Positions 1 to 7,901 of a stretch of DNA of 49,808 bases are shown here, piece after piece (the stretch's first letter is position 1; every line of letters starts with the position of its first letter). The stretch covers positions 1-49,808 of the forward strand of contig CANKAU010000014.1 in the NCBI GenBank assembly GCA_947479915.1, in the 5' to 3' direction. Source of the DNA: Chloroflexota bacterium (GTDB lineage: Bacteria > Chloroflexota > Dehalococcoidia > UBA2979). The notes beneath the pieces are model-generated. The model worked only from the letters and a program-made list of their open reading frames with translations. It was not told the DNA's origin and did not search any database. The translations under genes were made by a program, and so were the position numbers.

Positions 1-470
1 CCGACTGCCCACGAGGCCGTCGACCCGGGCGTCTGCGGCGTGCCGACCAGGGTCACCGCGGTGACGGCGGTCGTCGCGATCGTGACGTTCGCGGGCAGCA
101 CCGTCGTGCCGTCCTTCGTCGTGCGCACGCCGAAGCCCGCCGCCGCGTACACAGCGGCTGCCGGGTTCGTGATGCCAGCGATGGTGAACGAGGCAGGGGT
201 GAGACCGTTCAGCGCGCAACCGCCACCCACGAGGGTGACCGTGACGACGCTGCCGACTGTGGCACCCGTCGCGGTGCAGCTGGAGAAGCCGGTGCCGAGC
301 GTAATCGTCGGCGTCGCGGGGATCGTGAACGCCGGGTCGAACGTCACCGTGATGGTGTTGCCCGCCGCCAGCGCCCCCACCGACGAGGGGGTGAAACCGA
401 CTGCCCACGAGGCCGTCGACCCGGGCGTCTGCGGCGTGCCGACCAGGGTCACCGCGGTGACGGCGGTCGT
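1..470 (-). repeat. Near-identical tandem repeat inside the secreted repeat protein
   Basis: Bases 1-74 are identical to bases 397-470, and similarity continues beyond with scattered mismatches. This gives a period of 396 bp, or 132 codons, exactly in frame. The next units to the right (starting about 799 and 1198) keep the same order of protein motifs but have clearly diverged in DNA. The leftmost pair is therefore a recent duplication or has been homogenised by gene conversion. Confidence 0.85.
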
Positions 471-1826
471 AGCGATCGTGACGTTCGCCGGGAGCGCCGT
501 GGTGGTGTCGCGGTTGGTGCTCACGCCGAAGCCCGCCGCGGCGTACACGCCGGCGATCGGGTTCGTGATTCCCGCGATGGTCACCGTCGCGGGAGTCAGG
601 CTGTTGAGGGCGCATGTGCCGCCACTGTTCGCGAGCGTGATCGTCACCACGGTGCCGGTGGCCGCCCCGGTGGCAGAGCAGTTGGAGAAGGCACCGCTCA
701 ACGTCACGGTGGGCGTCGCCGGGACGGTGAACGCCGCGTCGAACGTCACGGTGATGGTGCTCGCTGTCGTGAGCGCCCCCACTGCGGAAGGCGTGAAGCC
801 GACGACCCAGGAGGCGGTGGTGCCCGGCGTCTGCGGTGTGCCGGCGAACGTCACGCCCGTGGGCGTCGTCGCGGTGATCGTGACGGTCGACGCCGCGGCG
901 GGCGAGGCGGGCGTCACGTCCTTCGAGGTGGCGACGCTGAACGCGGCGGCCGCGTACGTGCCGACCGTCGGGTTCGTGACGCCGACGATGACGAGGCTTG
1001 CGGTGGTACTCGCGGCCAGCGCGCAGGTGCCTCCGCTGTTCGCGAGAGTGATCGTAACGACACTGCTCGCCCCGGTCGCCGTCGCGGAGCAGTTCACGAA
1101 CATCCCGCCCAGGTTGATCGTCGGCGTCCCGGGGACGGTGAAGCTCGAGTGGAACGTGGCCGTGATGGTGCCGCCGGCCGCCAGCGACCCGCCGAGGCCG
1201 ACCGTGAACGCGACGGTGTAGTTGGACGAGATCGAGGGCGCCAGCGGGGATCCGGTGAAGGTGACCGTGGTCACGGCCGTGGGGCTGATGACGATGTTCG
1301 TCGCGTGGTTGGCGAAGGTGTTGTCGGCACTGGTCTGCACGCGGAAGTTCGCCGCGGCTCCGGCCGCGTACGTCGCCGCTGTGGGGTTCACGATGTTCGG
1401 GATCGCCACGGTCGCCGCCGTCGATGCTGCAAGGGAGCAGGTGAGGCTCGGTGCATTGGCGAGGGTGATGGTGACGACGCTCGCCGCCGAGGTGGCCGTG
1501 GCGGTGCAGCCCACGAACGACGAGCCCAGCGTCACGGCGAACGGCCCGGCCGGTATGACGAAGCCGGTGTGGAACTGCGCGGTGATCGTGCCGCCGGCCG
1601 CCAGCGCGCCACCCGCGGTGGAAGTGAACCCCACCGTCCACGTCGTCGGTGTGTTCGCGAGACCAGTGTTCGCACCGGAACCGGTGTAGGTGATCGCGGT
1701 CGGTGCGGCGGCCTCAGCGCTGCGCGGGTCAGACGCGAGGATGCCCGCCGCGCCGATGAGGAAGGCGAGCAGGATCGCAAGCGGTGCGCGAAGGAGACGT
1801 GAGAATCGGGGGATCGAGCGCGGCAT
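1..1826 (-). CDS. Secreted protein of tandem ~130-residue repeats (C-terminus beyond window)
   Basis: An uninterrupted minus-strand reading frame starts with ATG at 1826 and is still open at base 1, giving 608 codons in view. The N-terminus has several Arg, then a hydrophobic stretch (about residues 14-31) ending near SAEAAAP, a typical Sec signal peptide. The rest is Ala/Thr/Val/Gly-rich and made of units of about 130 residues. Each unit contains a TITVTF-like strand, a VPATPT-like strand, a Cys in an FSxC motif, a VVTITLANSGGTC segment with a second Cys, and a closing IxNPxxxxYAAAxF motif. The conserved Cys pair suggests one disulfide per unit and an Ig-like beta-sandwich, which is inference. 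It is probably an extracellular or cell-surface protein. The function and C-terminal anchor are not visible. The plus-strand frame over the same bases (40-1221) is an antisense shadow. Confidence 0.85.
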   Translation of the reverse strand, partial: MPRSIPRFSRLLRAPLAILLAFLIGAAGILASDPRSAEAAAPTAITYTGSGANTGLANTPTTWTVGFTSTAGGALAAGGTITAQFHTGFVIPAGPFAVTLGSSFVGCTATATSAASVVTITLANAPSLTCSLAASTAATVAIPNIVNPTAATYAAGAAANFRVQTSADNTFANHATNIVISPTAVTTVTFTGSPLAPSISSNYTVAFTVGLGGSLAAGGTITATFHSSFTVPGTPTINLGGMFVNCSATATGASSVVTITLANSGGTCALAASTTASLVIVGVTNPTVGTYAAAAFSVATSKDVTPASPAAASTVTITATTPTGVTFAGTPQTPGTTASWVVGFTPSAVGALTTASTITVTFDAAFTVPATPTVTLSGAFSNCSATGAATGTVVTITLANSGGTCALNSLTPATVTIAGITNPIAGVYAAAGFGVSTNRDTTTALPANVTIATTAVTAVTLVGTPQTPGSTASWAVGFTPSSVGALAAGNTITVTFDPAFTIPATPTITLGTGFSSCTATGATVGSVVTVTLVGGGCALNGLTPASFTIAGITNPAAAVYAAAGFGVRTTKDGTTVLPANVTIATTAVTAVTLVGTPQTPGSTASWAV

Positions 1827-1926
1827 TCGTTTGCGCGTGCCTCATTCACCGAGCGCGGATCGCTCGATTGCTGCTCCGTCAGGATTCCGTTCCCAACGAC
1901 GCTTCCCCACGTGCACCACACTCTAC

Positions 1927-2031
1927 ATGAGCGAGCGTGATGCGCCGCAGATGCATCTGTAGATCAACGGTAAAGATTGGCGTCTGACGCCCCAGGAAAC
2001 CGTTGAGGCGATCGAGCGGATGATCGCTTAG
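1927..2031 (+). pseudogene. Possible small protein gene interrupted by an amber codon
   Basis: Starting at the ATG at 1927, 35 codons can be read to TAG at 2029-2031, but the twelfth codon (1960-1962) is also TAG. The peptide before it is MSERDAPQMHL. The part after it reads INGKDWRLTPQETVEAIERM and then two more residues, which looks like a natural amphipathic small protein rather than random sequence. A TAC-to-TAG change or a sequencing error would explain the interruption. The frame ends overlapping the stop codon of the convergent PhzF-like gene. I do not recognise a family, and the case rests only on protein-like composition, so confidence is low. Confidence 0.3.
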
Positions 2032-2867
2032 AGCGTGACCGTGCCGCGGACTACGGTCCGGCTGGTGCCGCCCACCCACACTGCGCCGGATTCGTCTCGA
2101 TCGAGGTGCACCAGGCCGGCCCGACCGACGCGCGCGCCCTGCGATGCAATGTAGCGCGGCGGCGCGATCCCGGCGGGGATCAGCCACTGCGCGAGGCTCG
2201 CGTTCAGGCTGCCGGTGACCGGATCTTCGTTGATGCCGATCGCCGCGGCGAATGCGCGCACTTCGAACTGCGCGCGTGCCCCGGCCGCCGTCGGCCCGAC
2301 GACCCCGACCTTCGCGAGGTGCCGGAGCGCGGCGTGATCCGGCTCGATCGCCAGCACGCGGGCGGCGCTGTCCAGCAGCAGCGCGAGCCAGCGCGGCCCG
2401 TTGTCCAGCAGTTGCGCGGCCCGCACGTGCTCCGGCGCAACGCCGATGGCACGCAGCACGTCGCCCAGGAGCGCTGCATCGACCGGCTCGGTGCGCAGCG
2501 GCGGCGCCTCGAACGAGGCGCGATCGCCCCCGCGGCGGATCCGCACGAGGCCGACGCCGCACTCCTGCACGACCTCGGTCGAGGAGCGTGCGACGCCACC
2601 CGCCTCCAGCCAGGCATGGCAGGTCCCCAGCGTCGGGTGCCCGGCGAAGGGCAACTCACCACCGGGGGTGAAGATGCGCGCGCGGTAGTCCGCGCCGGGC
2701 GAGGTGGGGCGCAGCAGGAACGTCGTCTCGGAGAGGTTCGTCCAGCGCGCGAACGCCTGCATCGCGTCGTCGGTGAGCGCGTCGGCGTCGTGGACGACCG
2801 CGAGCGGGTTGCCGCTCAACGGTCCGTCCGCGAAAACGTCGACCTCCGTGAAGCCGAGCGTGAGCAC
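2028..2867 (-). CDS. PhzF family isomerase/epimerase-like protein
   Basis: This 279-residue protein has the PhzF hallmarks. The N-terminal VDVFADGPLSGNPLAVV segment is followed by the NLSETTF motif, whose Glu47 matches the catalytic acid of PhzF and DapF-fold isomerases. Later come FTPGGELPFAGHPTLGT and the second-half INEDPVTGSLNA motif. Length is typical. Family members are cytosolic and catalyse proton-transfer isomerisations; only PhzF itself makes phenazine. No other phenazine genes are here, so the substrate is unknown. It starts at GTG and lies 6 bases downstream of the RraA-like gene, so the two are probably cotranscribed. Confidence 0.9.
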   Translation of the reverse strand: MLTLGFTEVDVFADGPLSGNPLAVVHDADALTDDAMQAFARWTNLSETTFLLRPTSPGADYRARIFTPGGELPFAGHPTLGTCHAWLEAGGVARSSTEVVQECGVGLVRIRRGGDRASFEAPPLRTEPVDAALLGDVLRAIGVAPEHVRAAQLLDNGPRWLALLLDSAARVLAIEPDHAALRHLAKVGVVGPTAAGARAQFEVRAFAAAIGINEDPVTGSLNASLAQWLIPAGIAPPRYIASQGARVGRAGLVHLDRDESGAVWVGGTSRTVVRGTVTL

Positions 2868-2873
2868 GCGGGT

Positions 2874-3581
2874 CTAGGAGCCGCGCTGCATGTCCGCCTG
2901 GTAGCGGGCCATGGTCTCGGCGTTCGCGGGGTAGAGCCCGGGCAGCGGAACGCCCTGCGCGACCTCGCCCATGATCCACTCCTCCAGCCGCTCCTGCTCA
3001 GCCGCCTCGGGCACGATCCGCTCGAGGAGCGCGGCGGGGATGACCACCGCCCCGTCGTCATCGACGACGATCGTGTCGCCGGGGAAGACGGCGACGCCGC
3101 CACAGCCGATCGGCTCCTGCCAGTTCACGAAGGTGAGCCCGGCGACAGACGGCGGCGCCGCAATGCCGTCGCACCACACGGGCAGCCCCGTCCCCAGCAC
3201 GCCCGCACCGTCACGCACCACCCCGTCCGTGACGAGGCCCGCGACGCCGCGCTTCTTCATGCGCGAGCACAGGATGTCGCCGAAGATACCGGCGTCCGTG
3301 ATCCCCATCGCGTCCACGACGACGATCACGCCCTCCGGCATGTCCTCGATCGCGCCCCGCGTGGAGCGTGGGTTCGCCCACGACTCCGGCGTCGCGAGGT
3401 CCTCGCGCGCGGGGACGAAGCGCATGGTGAACGCCTCGCCGACGAGCCGCGGCTGGCCGGGCCGCATCGGCTTCGTGCCGCGCATCCAGACGTTCCGCAG
3501 GCCGTGCTTCAGCAGGACGGTGGTCAGCGTCGCCGTCGACACCTTGGAAAGCGTGGCGATGGTGGTGGGGTCGAGCGGCAC
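2874..3581 (-). CDS. RraA-like protein (HMG aldolase / oxaloacetate decarboxylase type)
   Basis: The product has 235 residues from a GTG at 3581, which is preceded by a consensus AGGAGG at 3586-3591. A longer open frame runs further upstream but lacks family similarity, so this start is preferred. The core GITDAGIFGDIL (residues 93-104), the TDGVVRD segment with Arg123-Asp124, and the GGVAVFPGDTIVVDDDG segment (161-177) are typical of the RraA/MenG-like fold. Family members are either RNase E regulators or metal-dependent aldolases of 4-hydroxy-4-methyl-2-oxoglutarate and oxaloacetate. The conserved RD pair favours an aldolase/decarboxylase here. It is the first gene of a two-gene unit with PhzF. 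Confidence 0.88.
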   Translation of the reverse strand: MPLDPTTIATLSKVSTATLTTVLLKHGLRNVWMRGTKPMRPGQPRLVGEAFTMRFVPAREDLATPESWANPRSTRGAIEDMPEGVIVVVDAMGITDAGIFGDILCSRMKKRGVAGLVTDGVVRDGAGVLGTGLPVWCDGIAAPPSVAGLTFVNWQEPIGCGGVAVFPGDTIVVDDDGAVVIPAALLERIVPEAAEQERLEEWIMGEVAQGVPLPGLYPANAETMARYQADMQRGS

Positions 3582-3792
3582 GGTGCCTCCTGTGCTGGGC
3601 GTTCTTCGCGGCCGGCGTCCTACCCGCGTCGGGCGGCCTCGGGCCGCGCCTATCATCGCGCCATTCGAGGCGCCGTGGGATGCTCGCCCACGCGCGATTG
3701 CACCCGTGATGCATCGCGGTCGCGCGGCGCGCGGCAGCGGCGGAGCCGCCGTACAGTCATGATGTAGTTGATGCGCCCCTGAAGGAGCGACC

Positions 3793-4320
3793 GTGGAGCC
3801 GACCACCGTCTCAGCGATCCTCGCGCCGGGCTCGCTCCTCGTGCTGGTCGCTTCGCTGGCGATGGCAGTCGTGGCGGGGGCACCCGGGGCGACGCAGATG
3901 CGCGCGCTGCTGCTGCGACGCGGCCGGTGGCTCGCGTTCGCGATCGCGGCGATCGCCACCCTCGGTTCGCTGTACTACTCCGAAATCGCGCACTACACGC
4001 CCTGCGAGATGTGCTGGTTCCAGCGCGGCGCGATGTACCCGCTGGCCGTGCTGACGCTCATCGCGGCGCTGCGTGGTGACGCGAAGGCGTGGCGCTACAT
4101 CGTCCCGGTCGCGGCTGTGGGCCTGCTGTTCTCGCTCTACCACTACCAGCTGGAGCTGTTCCCGGAGCAGCCGAGCATGTGCTCCACGACCGTCCCGTGC
4201 AGCGTCCGCTGGGTCGAGGTCTACGGCTTCGTGTCCATCGCCTTCATGGCCGGCGCAGCGTTCGTCTCGATCCTCGCGCTGCAGTTGGGCATGGCCCGCG
4301 CGCGCCGCATCGAGGACTAG
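3793..4320 (+). CDS. DsbB-like disulfide bond formation membrane protein
   Basis: This 175-residue membrane protein has about five hydrophobic segments: one near the N-terminus, then a four-helix core. It has the CxxC pair of DsbB at Cys71 and Cys74 (PCEMCWFQR) and a second pair at Cys130 and Cys136 (MCSTTVPCSVRW) in the outer loop. DsbB and BdbC proteins reoxidise a DsbA-type thiol oxidase and pass electrons to quinone. The GTG start at 3793 follows GAAGGAG at about 3781. No DsbA partner is next to it. It is transcribed divergently from the RraA-like gene and converges on the hypothetical gene at 4336, with only 15 bases between stops. Confidence 0.9.
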   Translation: MEPTTVSAILAPGSLLVLVASLAMAVVAGAPGATQMRALLLRRGRWLAFAIAAIATLGSLYYSEIAHYTPCEMCWFQRGAMYPLAVLTLIAALRGDAKAWRYIVPVAAVGLLFSLYHYQLELFPEQPSMCSTTVPCSVRWVEVYGFVSIAFMAGAAFVSILALQLGMARARRIED

Positions 4321-4335
4321 CACGCCAACCGAGCG

Positions 4336-4923
4336 CTACAGGCCAAGCACCAGCCGATCGAGGTCATCGCCCCGGAGATCCTCGGTCGCCCCGGGGGTCA
4401 CGAGGATCACGCGGCCGCGCTCCAGCACGGGCAGCGCGAAGACGCGCAGGTCGTGCGTGTCCCGCGCGTCGATCACCAGTCCCGACGACGCCACCGCTCG
4501 CACCAGCCGCCCCAGGACCTCGCGCACGCGGCTCGCGCCTCGCACGAGGATCACCGCCGTGCGTGGCTCGAACGCGGTCATCCCCCACGGCTGCTCGTCG
4601 TGGTCGCGGAGGCGATGCAGCGCACCCTCCAGCGCCTCGCGCTCGTCCCACTGGCGCACGGCGTAGGGCGACACCGGGCGCGCGATCGGCACGCCGAGGT
4701 CACGCACTGCCTCGGCGAGCACCTCGTCGTCGGCGAGCAGCGTGTGCGGCGCGTCCCACGTGGGGAAGCGCGCCACGTCCGTGCCGGGCACGTCCGCACC
4801 GATCAGCGCGGCCATGTCCGAGGATGGCACGGCGATGCGGCAGACGAGGTCGGGCACCTCGGCCTCCCCGGCGAGCGCTGCCGCGCGCACCCACATCGGG
4901 TTCTCGTCGTCGTGCGCGTTCAC
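4336..4923 (-). CDS. Hypothetical protein, 195 residues
   Basis: I do not recognise a family. The protein is soluble, acidic and rich in Asp, Val, Leu and Arg, with no signal peptide or membrane segment. Visible features are an alternating beta/alpha pattern, for example AVILVRGAS and GRVILVTPGATEDL near the C-terminus, and a single Cys near residue 28. It starts with GTG only 7 bases after the MmgE/PrpD stop codon and so is probably translated from the same mRNA. A role linked to that enzyme is inference only. Confidence 0.7.
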   Translation of the reverse strand: MNAHDDENPMWVRAAALAGEAEVPDLVCRIAVPSSDMAALIGADVPGTDVARFPTWDAPHTLLADDEVLAEAVRDLGVPIARPVSPYAVRQWDEREALEGALHRLRDHDEQPWGMTAFEPRTAVILVRGASRVREVLGRLVRAVASSGLVIDARDTHDLRVFALPVLERGRVILVTPGATEDLRGDDLDRLVLGL

Positions 4924-4930
4924 GGGCGGT

Positions 4931-6304
4931 CTACGCGCGCAGGAGCTTCGTGAGGTCGCGGACGTCCTTCATGGACTCCAGCTCCCACACGGTGTCGCAG
5001 AGCGCGCGGCTCTTCTTTGCGCCCAGCACCGGCGTGATCAGGGCGTGGCACTTGTCGTCCACTTCCTGCCGCGTCATCGGATTCTCCGAGGTGCCGCGCA
5101 CCGCCGTGGTGTGGTGGCTGAGCTTCGAGCCGTCCTTCAGCAGGATCTCCACGGTGCCCTGGCGGCCCGGGTGCTGCTGCTCCCATTCGGCGTCGCCGAT
5201 GAGCTCGACGCGCGCGCGCAGCTCGCGCGTCTTCTTGTCGCGCATGCGCGGCTCGTCGTGCGCCGCCTCGAACGTCGCCGTGCCGTCGAGGAGCATCACG
5301 GCGCACATGTGCTGCATGTTGATGTCGGGCATCTTGCGGTCGTCGACGGTGAGCGCCGAGTGCGGGCCGACGGTGACGGTGACGTTCTCGACGTTGCTCG
5401 CCTTCACCTGGTGCTCGCGGATCAGCTCGTACAGCGAGTCGAGCGGCGCCTGGATCGGCGAGCCGACGGTCCAGCGCTTGATGTTCGTGTTCATGATCTC
5501 GAACGTCTCGCCCAGCCCGCGCACCAGCACCTCGGGGTTCGGCTGGCGGCCGGGCGTGCCGTAGGCCTGGAAGAAGTTGCGCGGCCCCACGAACAGGTCG
5601 TCAACGGCGGTGAAGCCGAGGCGTACGAACGTCGCCGCGAGCGCGCCGTTGCGCGAGGGCATCCCGCCGAAGTCGAACGCCTTCTCCACGTGCTCCAGGT
5701 CGTGGATCCACGCGCCTACGCCGGAGGCCTGCTGCCCCGCGTAGGAGAGCGTGTGGCGCACCTGGTCCGCATCGAACTTCGACAGCGTCGCTGCCGCCGC
5801 CGCCGCGCCGAAGCTCGGCGCGAACGAGTGCGTCGAGTGCCCCTCGTCGAAGAACGCGCGCGCGTTGAGCGCCATGCTGAAGCGCGACCCGACGTCATAG
5901 CCCAGCGCGACGGCGCGCAGGAACGCCGCGCCGTTGCGCTTGTGGCGCTCGCCCAGAGCGAGGGCCGCCGGGATGACCGCGCAGCCCGGGTGCGTGACCG
6001 ACCCGGCGTGCGAGTCATCCGTCTCGTCCGCGTGCGCCATCATGCCGTTTGCCAGCGCGGCAAGCTCGACCGTGGTGCGGATCTTCGTGCCGACGACCGT
6101 GGCTTCCTCAACGCCGCCGCGCGCCTTCGCGTAGGCGATCGCGCGACGCCCTGGGAGCAGCTTCGAGCCGGAAACCATCGCCGCGATGGTGTCGAGGACG
6201 TGGTGCTTCGTCTTCTCCTCGACGGCGGGGGGCAGGGGCTGGCGGGCGGCTCCTGCGATGTAGGCCGCAAGCTGCTCGGTGATCGGGGACACGTTCTCGG
6301 GCAT
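4931..6304 (-). CDS. MmgE/PrpD family protein
   Basis: The 457-residue protein matches the MmgE/PrpD family in length and motifs: the N-terminal helix KTKHHVLDTIAAMVSGS, the substrate-pocket motif AHADETDDSHAGSVTHPGC (around residues 92-110), the HSFAPSFGAA segment and the VGSPIQAPLDSL segment of the lid domain. Known members are 2-methylcitrate dehydratase (PrpD), cis-aconitate decarboxylase and related lyases. No methylcitrate synthase or PrpB is nearby, so the substrate is not assigned. ATG at 6304 follows GGAGG at a good distance. It probably leads a two-gene unit with the hypothetical gene at 4336. Confidence 0.92.
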   Translation of the reverse strand: MPENVSPITEQLAAYIAGAARQPLPPAVEEKTKHHVLDTIAAMVSGSKLLPGRRAIAYAKARGGVEEATVVGTKIRTTVELAALANGMMAHADETDDSHAGSVTHPGCAVIPAALALGERHKRNGAAFLRAVALGYDVGSRFSMALNARAFFDEGHSTHSFAPSFGAAAAAATLSKFDADQVRHTLSYAGQQASGVGAWIHDLEHVEKAFDFGGMPSRNGALAATFVRLGFTAVDDLFVGPRNFFQAYGTPGRQPNPEVLVRGLGETFEIMNTNIKRWTVGSPIQAPLDSLYELIREHQVKASNVENVTVTVGPHSALTVDDRKMPDINMQHMCAVMLLDGTATFEAAHDEPRMRDKKTRELRARVELIGDAEWEQQHPGRQGTVEILLKDGSKLSHHTTAVRGTSENPMTRQEVDDKCHALITPVLGAKKSRALCDTVWELESMKDVRDLTKLLRA

Positions 6305-6386
6305 GGACTACCTCCGCCTTCGTTGTGAGGGCGGATCCTACGCCGTCCGCGTTAACGAGGTGACATGGCCGGATCGGTGGCCGGCG

Positions 6387-7901
6387 TTATGAGCGCGGCG
6401 CAATCGCAATCCGCGCGTCCACGGGCAATCCGATGATCACGCGCTGGTCGACGCCGGCCAGCGGGACTTTGACCTCGTACTTGCGGCTCTGCCCGGAGCG
6501 CGCACCGGACGCACGCGTCGGCAGCGTGTCCACGCTCCCCACGCGCCCCTCCACCGTGAGGCCGAGCGAGGTGAACGTGAGCTGCGCGGCCTGACCGGTC
6601 GCGACGCGACCGATGTCGCTCTCGTCCACCTCGAGCAGGGCATGCATCTCGGTCAACTCGTGGATCACAACGACGGGCGTCCCGGCGGCGGCGAACTGGC
6701 CCTGATCCAGCGAGAGCGTGGTGATGCGACCGGAGTGCGGCGCGGTGATCGGCACCATCGACTTGTCGAGGGTGTTCTCCATCCACCCGAGCAGGTCGCC
6801 CTGCGCCACGGTCTGCCCCAGCGCCGCGGTCAGCGTCACCACCAGCCCGCTGGTCGGGGCGAGGATCGTCGCCGTCGGCGCCTCCACGCGGCCGCTCACC
6901 TTCAGCGTCGGCGGCAGCGAGGCCGTGTAGCGGTAGGCGACGAGCCCGCCGCTCGCGAGGATCGCAACGAGCGCAGCGAAGATGCCCGCGCGCAGGGGGG
7001 CGCTCATGCCGCGCCGTGTGCGCCTCGGCACGGCCGTCGTCGTGTCGCTCGTCATGTCGCCTCCGTCACTCGCATCATCGTCCCCGCGCGGCAGGAACGC
7101 ATCGAACTGCCACCGCTCCGCGCCGAGCTCGCGTCCCTCGAACGCAATGAGCGCGAGGTATCCGACCGCGAGCGCTCCGCCCCACAGCACGACCTGGTGC
7201 CGCGGATCGACCCCGTCCACAAGGATCCCCGACAGGTCGGAGTAGTAGTACGGGCTGGCGTACTTCAGCCCGTCGACGGCATCCACGCTCGAAGCGATCG
7301 CGACGAGGAGATACGCGATCACGAGGAGCGCACCGGTGCAGGCCGCCGCCGTGCCGCGCGAGGGCGCGACCGCGCCGAACAGCATTCCGACTGCGCCGAG
7401 GAACGCGGCGAACGAGAGTTGCGCGAACGTGGCGCCGACCAACTCGACGATCGTCAGTTCGCGACCCAGGTCGACGAAGGGAACGCTCGCCGCCCAGCCG
7501 AGCGCCGTGAGCGCCGTGACGCCCGCGGCAGCGACAAACACTGCGACGGCCTTCTGCACGAACATCTGACGCCGACTGAACGGGAGCGCGGCGAGCGGCT
7601 CCATGGTCCCCGCGGACTCCTCGCCCGCCAGCGCCGCCGTCGACGCCGCCACGACGAACGCGCCAAGCGCGAGCGGGCCGAGCGAGAAGAACTCCGCGCC
7701 GAAGAACGCGCGCGGGTCACCGAGGTTCGTGCCGCTCACCCCGAAGGCGTCGAGGATGGCCTGGGGGTACTCGATGCTGCTGAGCGAGTCCGCGACCGAG
7801 GGAAACAGGAGCACCTCGAACCCCACCCACAGCGCCAGGCCGAGGCCGTACGACAGGACCTGGATGCGCAGGCGGTAAAGCATCTGGGTGAGCAGGACCA
7901 T
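6387..7901 (-). CDS. ABC-2 type permease fused to HlyD-like lipoyl adaptor
   Basis: One 504-codon frame holds two proteins usually encoded separately. Residues 1-270 are an ABC-2 permease with six hydrophobic helices and the EESAGTMEPLAALPFSRRQ segment. An acidic linker (GDDDASDGGD) follows, then at Met283 a membrane-fusion adaptor: an anchor helix around 304-326, two half-lipoyl segments (about 338-372 and 384-413) and a beta-barrel to the end. Such adaptors carry exported substrate across the envelope. The ATG overlaps the ATPase stop by one base (TGATG), showing tight coupling. Met283 (7055-7053) has its own Shine-Dalgarno, so a separate adaptor may also be made. Substrate unknown. Confidence 0.85.
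   Translation of the reverse strand: MVLLTQMLYRLRIQVLSYGLGLALWVGFEVLLFPSVADSLSSIEYPQAILDAFGVSGTNLGDPRAFFGAEFFSLGPLALGAFVVAASTAALAGEESAGTMEPLAALPFSRRQMFVQKAVAVFVAAAGVTALTALGWAASVPFVDLGRELTIVELVGATFAQLSFAAFLGAVGMLFGAVAPSRGTAAACTGALLVIAYLLVAIASSVDAVDGLKYASPYYYSDLSGILVDGVDPRHQVVLWGGALAVGYLALIAFEGRELGAERWQFDAFLPRGDDDASDGGDMTSDTTTAVPRRTRRGMSAPLRAGIFAALVAILASGGLVAYRYTASLPPTLKVSGRVEAPTATILAPTSGLVVTLTAALGQTVAQGDLLGWMENTLDKSMVPITAPHSGRITTLSLDQGQFAAAGTPVVVIHELTEMHALLEVDESDIGRVATGQAAQLTFTSLGLTVEGRVGSVDTLPTRASGARSGQSRKYEVKVPLAGVDQRVIIGLPVDARIAIAPRS
7053..7064 (-). promoter_or_regulatory. Internal Shine-Dalgarno and ATG inside the permease-adaptor fusion
   Basis: On the minus strand GGAGG (7064-7060) lies four bases before an in-frame ATG (7055-7053) that matches the expected N-terminus of a free-standing HlyD-like adaptor. 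This could give a second, shorter product from the same frame, or it may be the remnant start of a once separate gene. Confidence 0.45.

Noticed and set aside
40-1221. Long plus-strand frame with Val/Ala-rich repeats
   Set aside because: It is antisense to a continuous minus-strand frame with a signal peptide, conserved Cys pairs and Ig-like repeats; its repeats merely mirror that gene.
2028-2867. Phenazine biosynthesis assignment for the PhzF-like protein
   Set aside because: No other phenazine genes are present, and most PhzF-fold proteins in bacteria have other roles.
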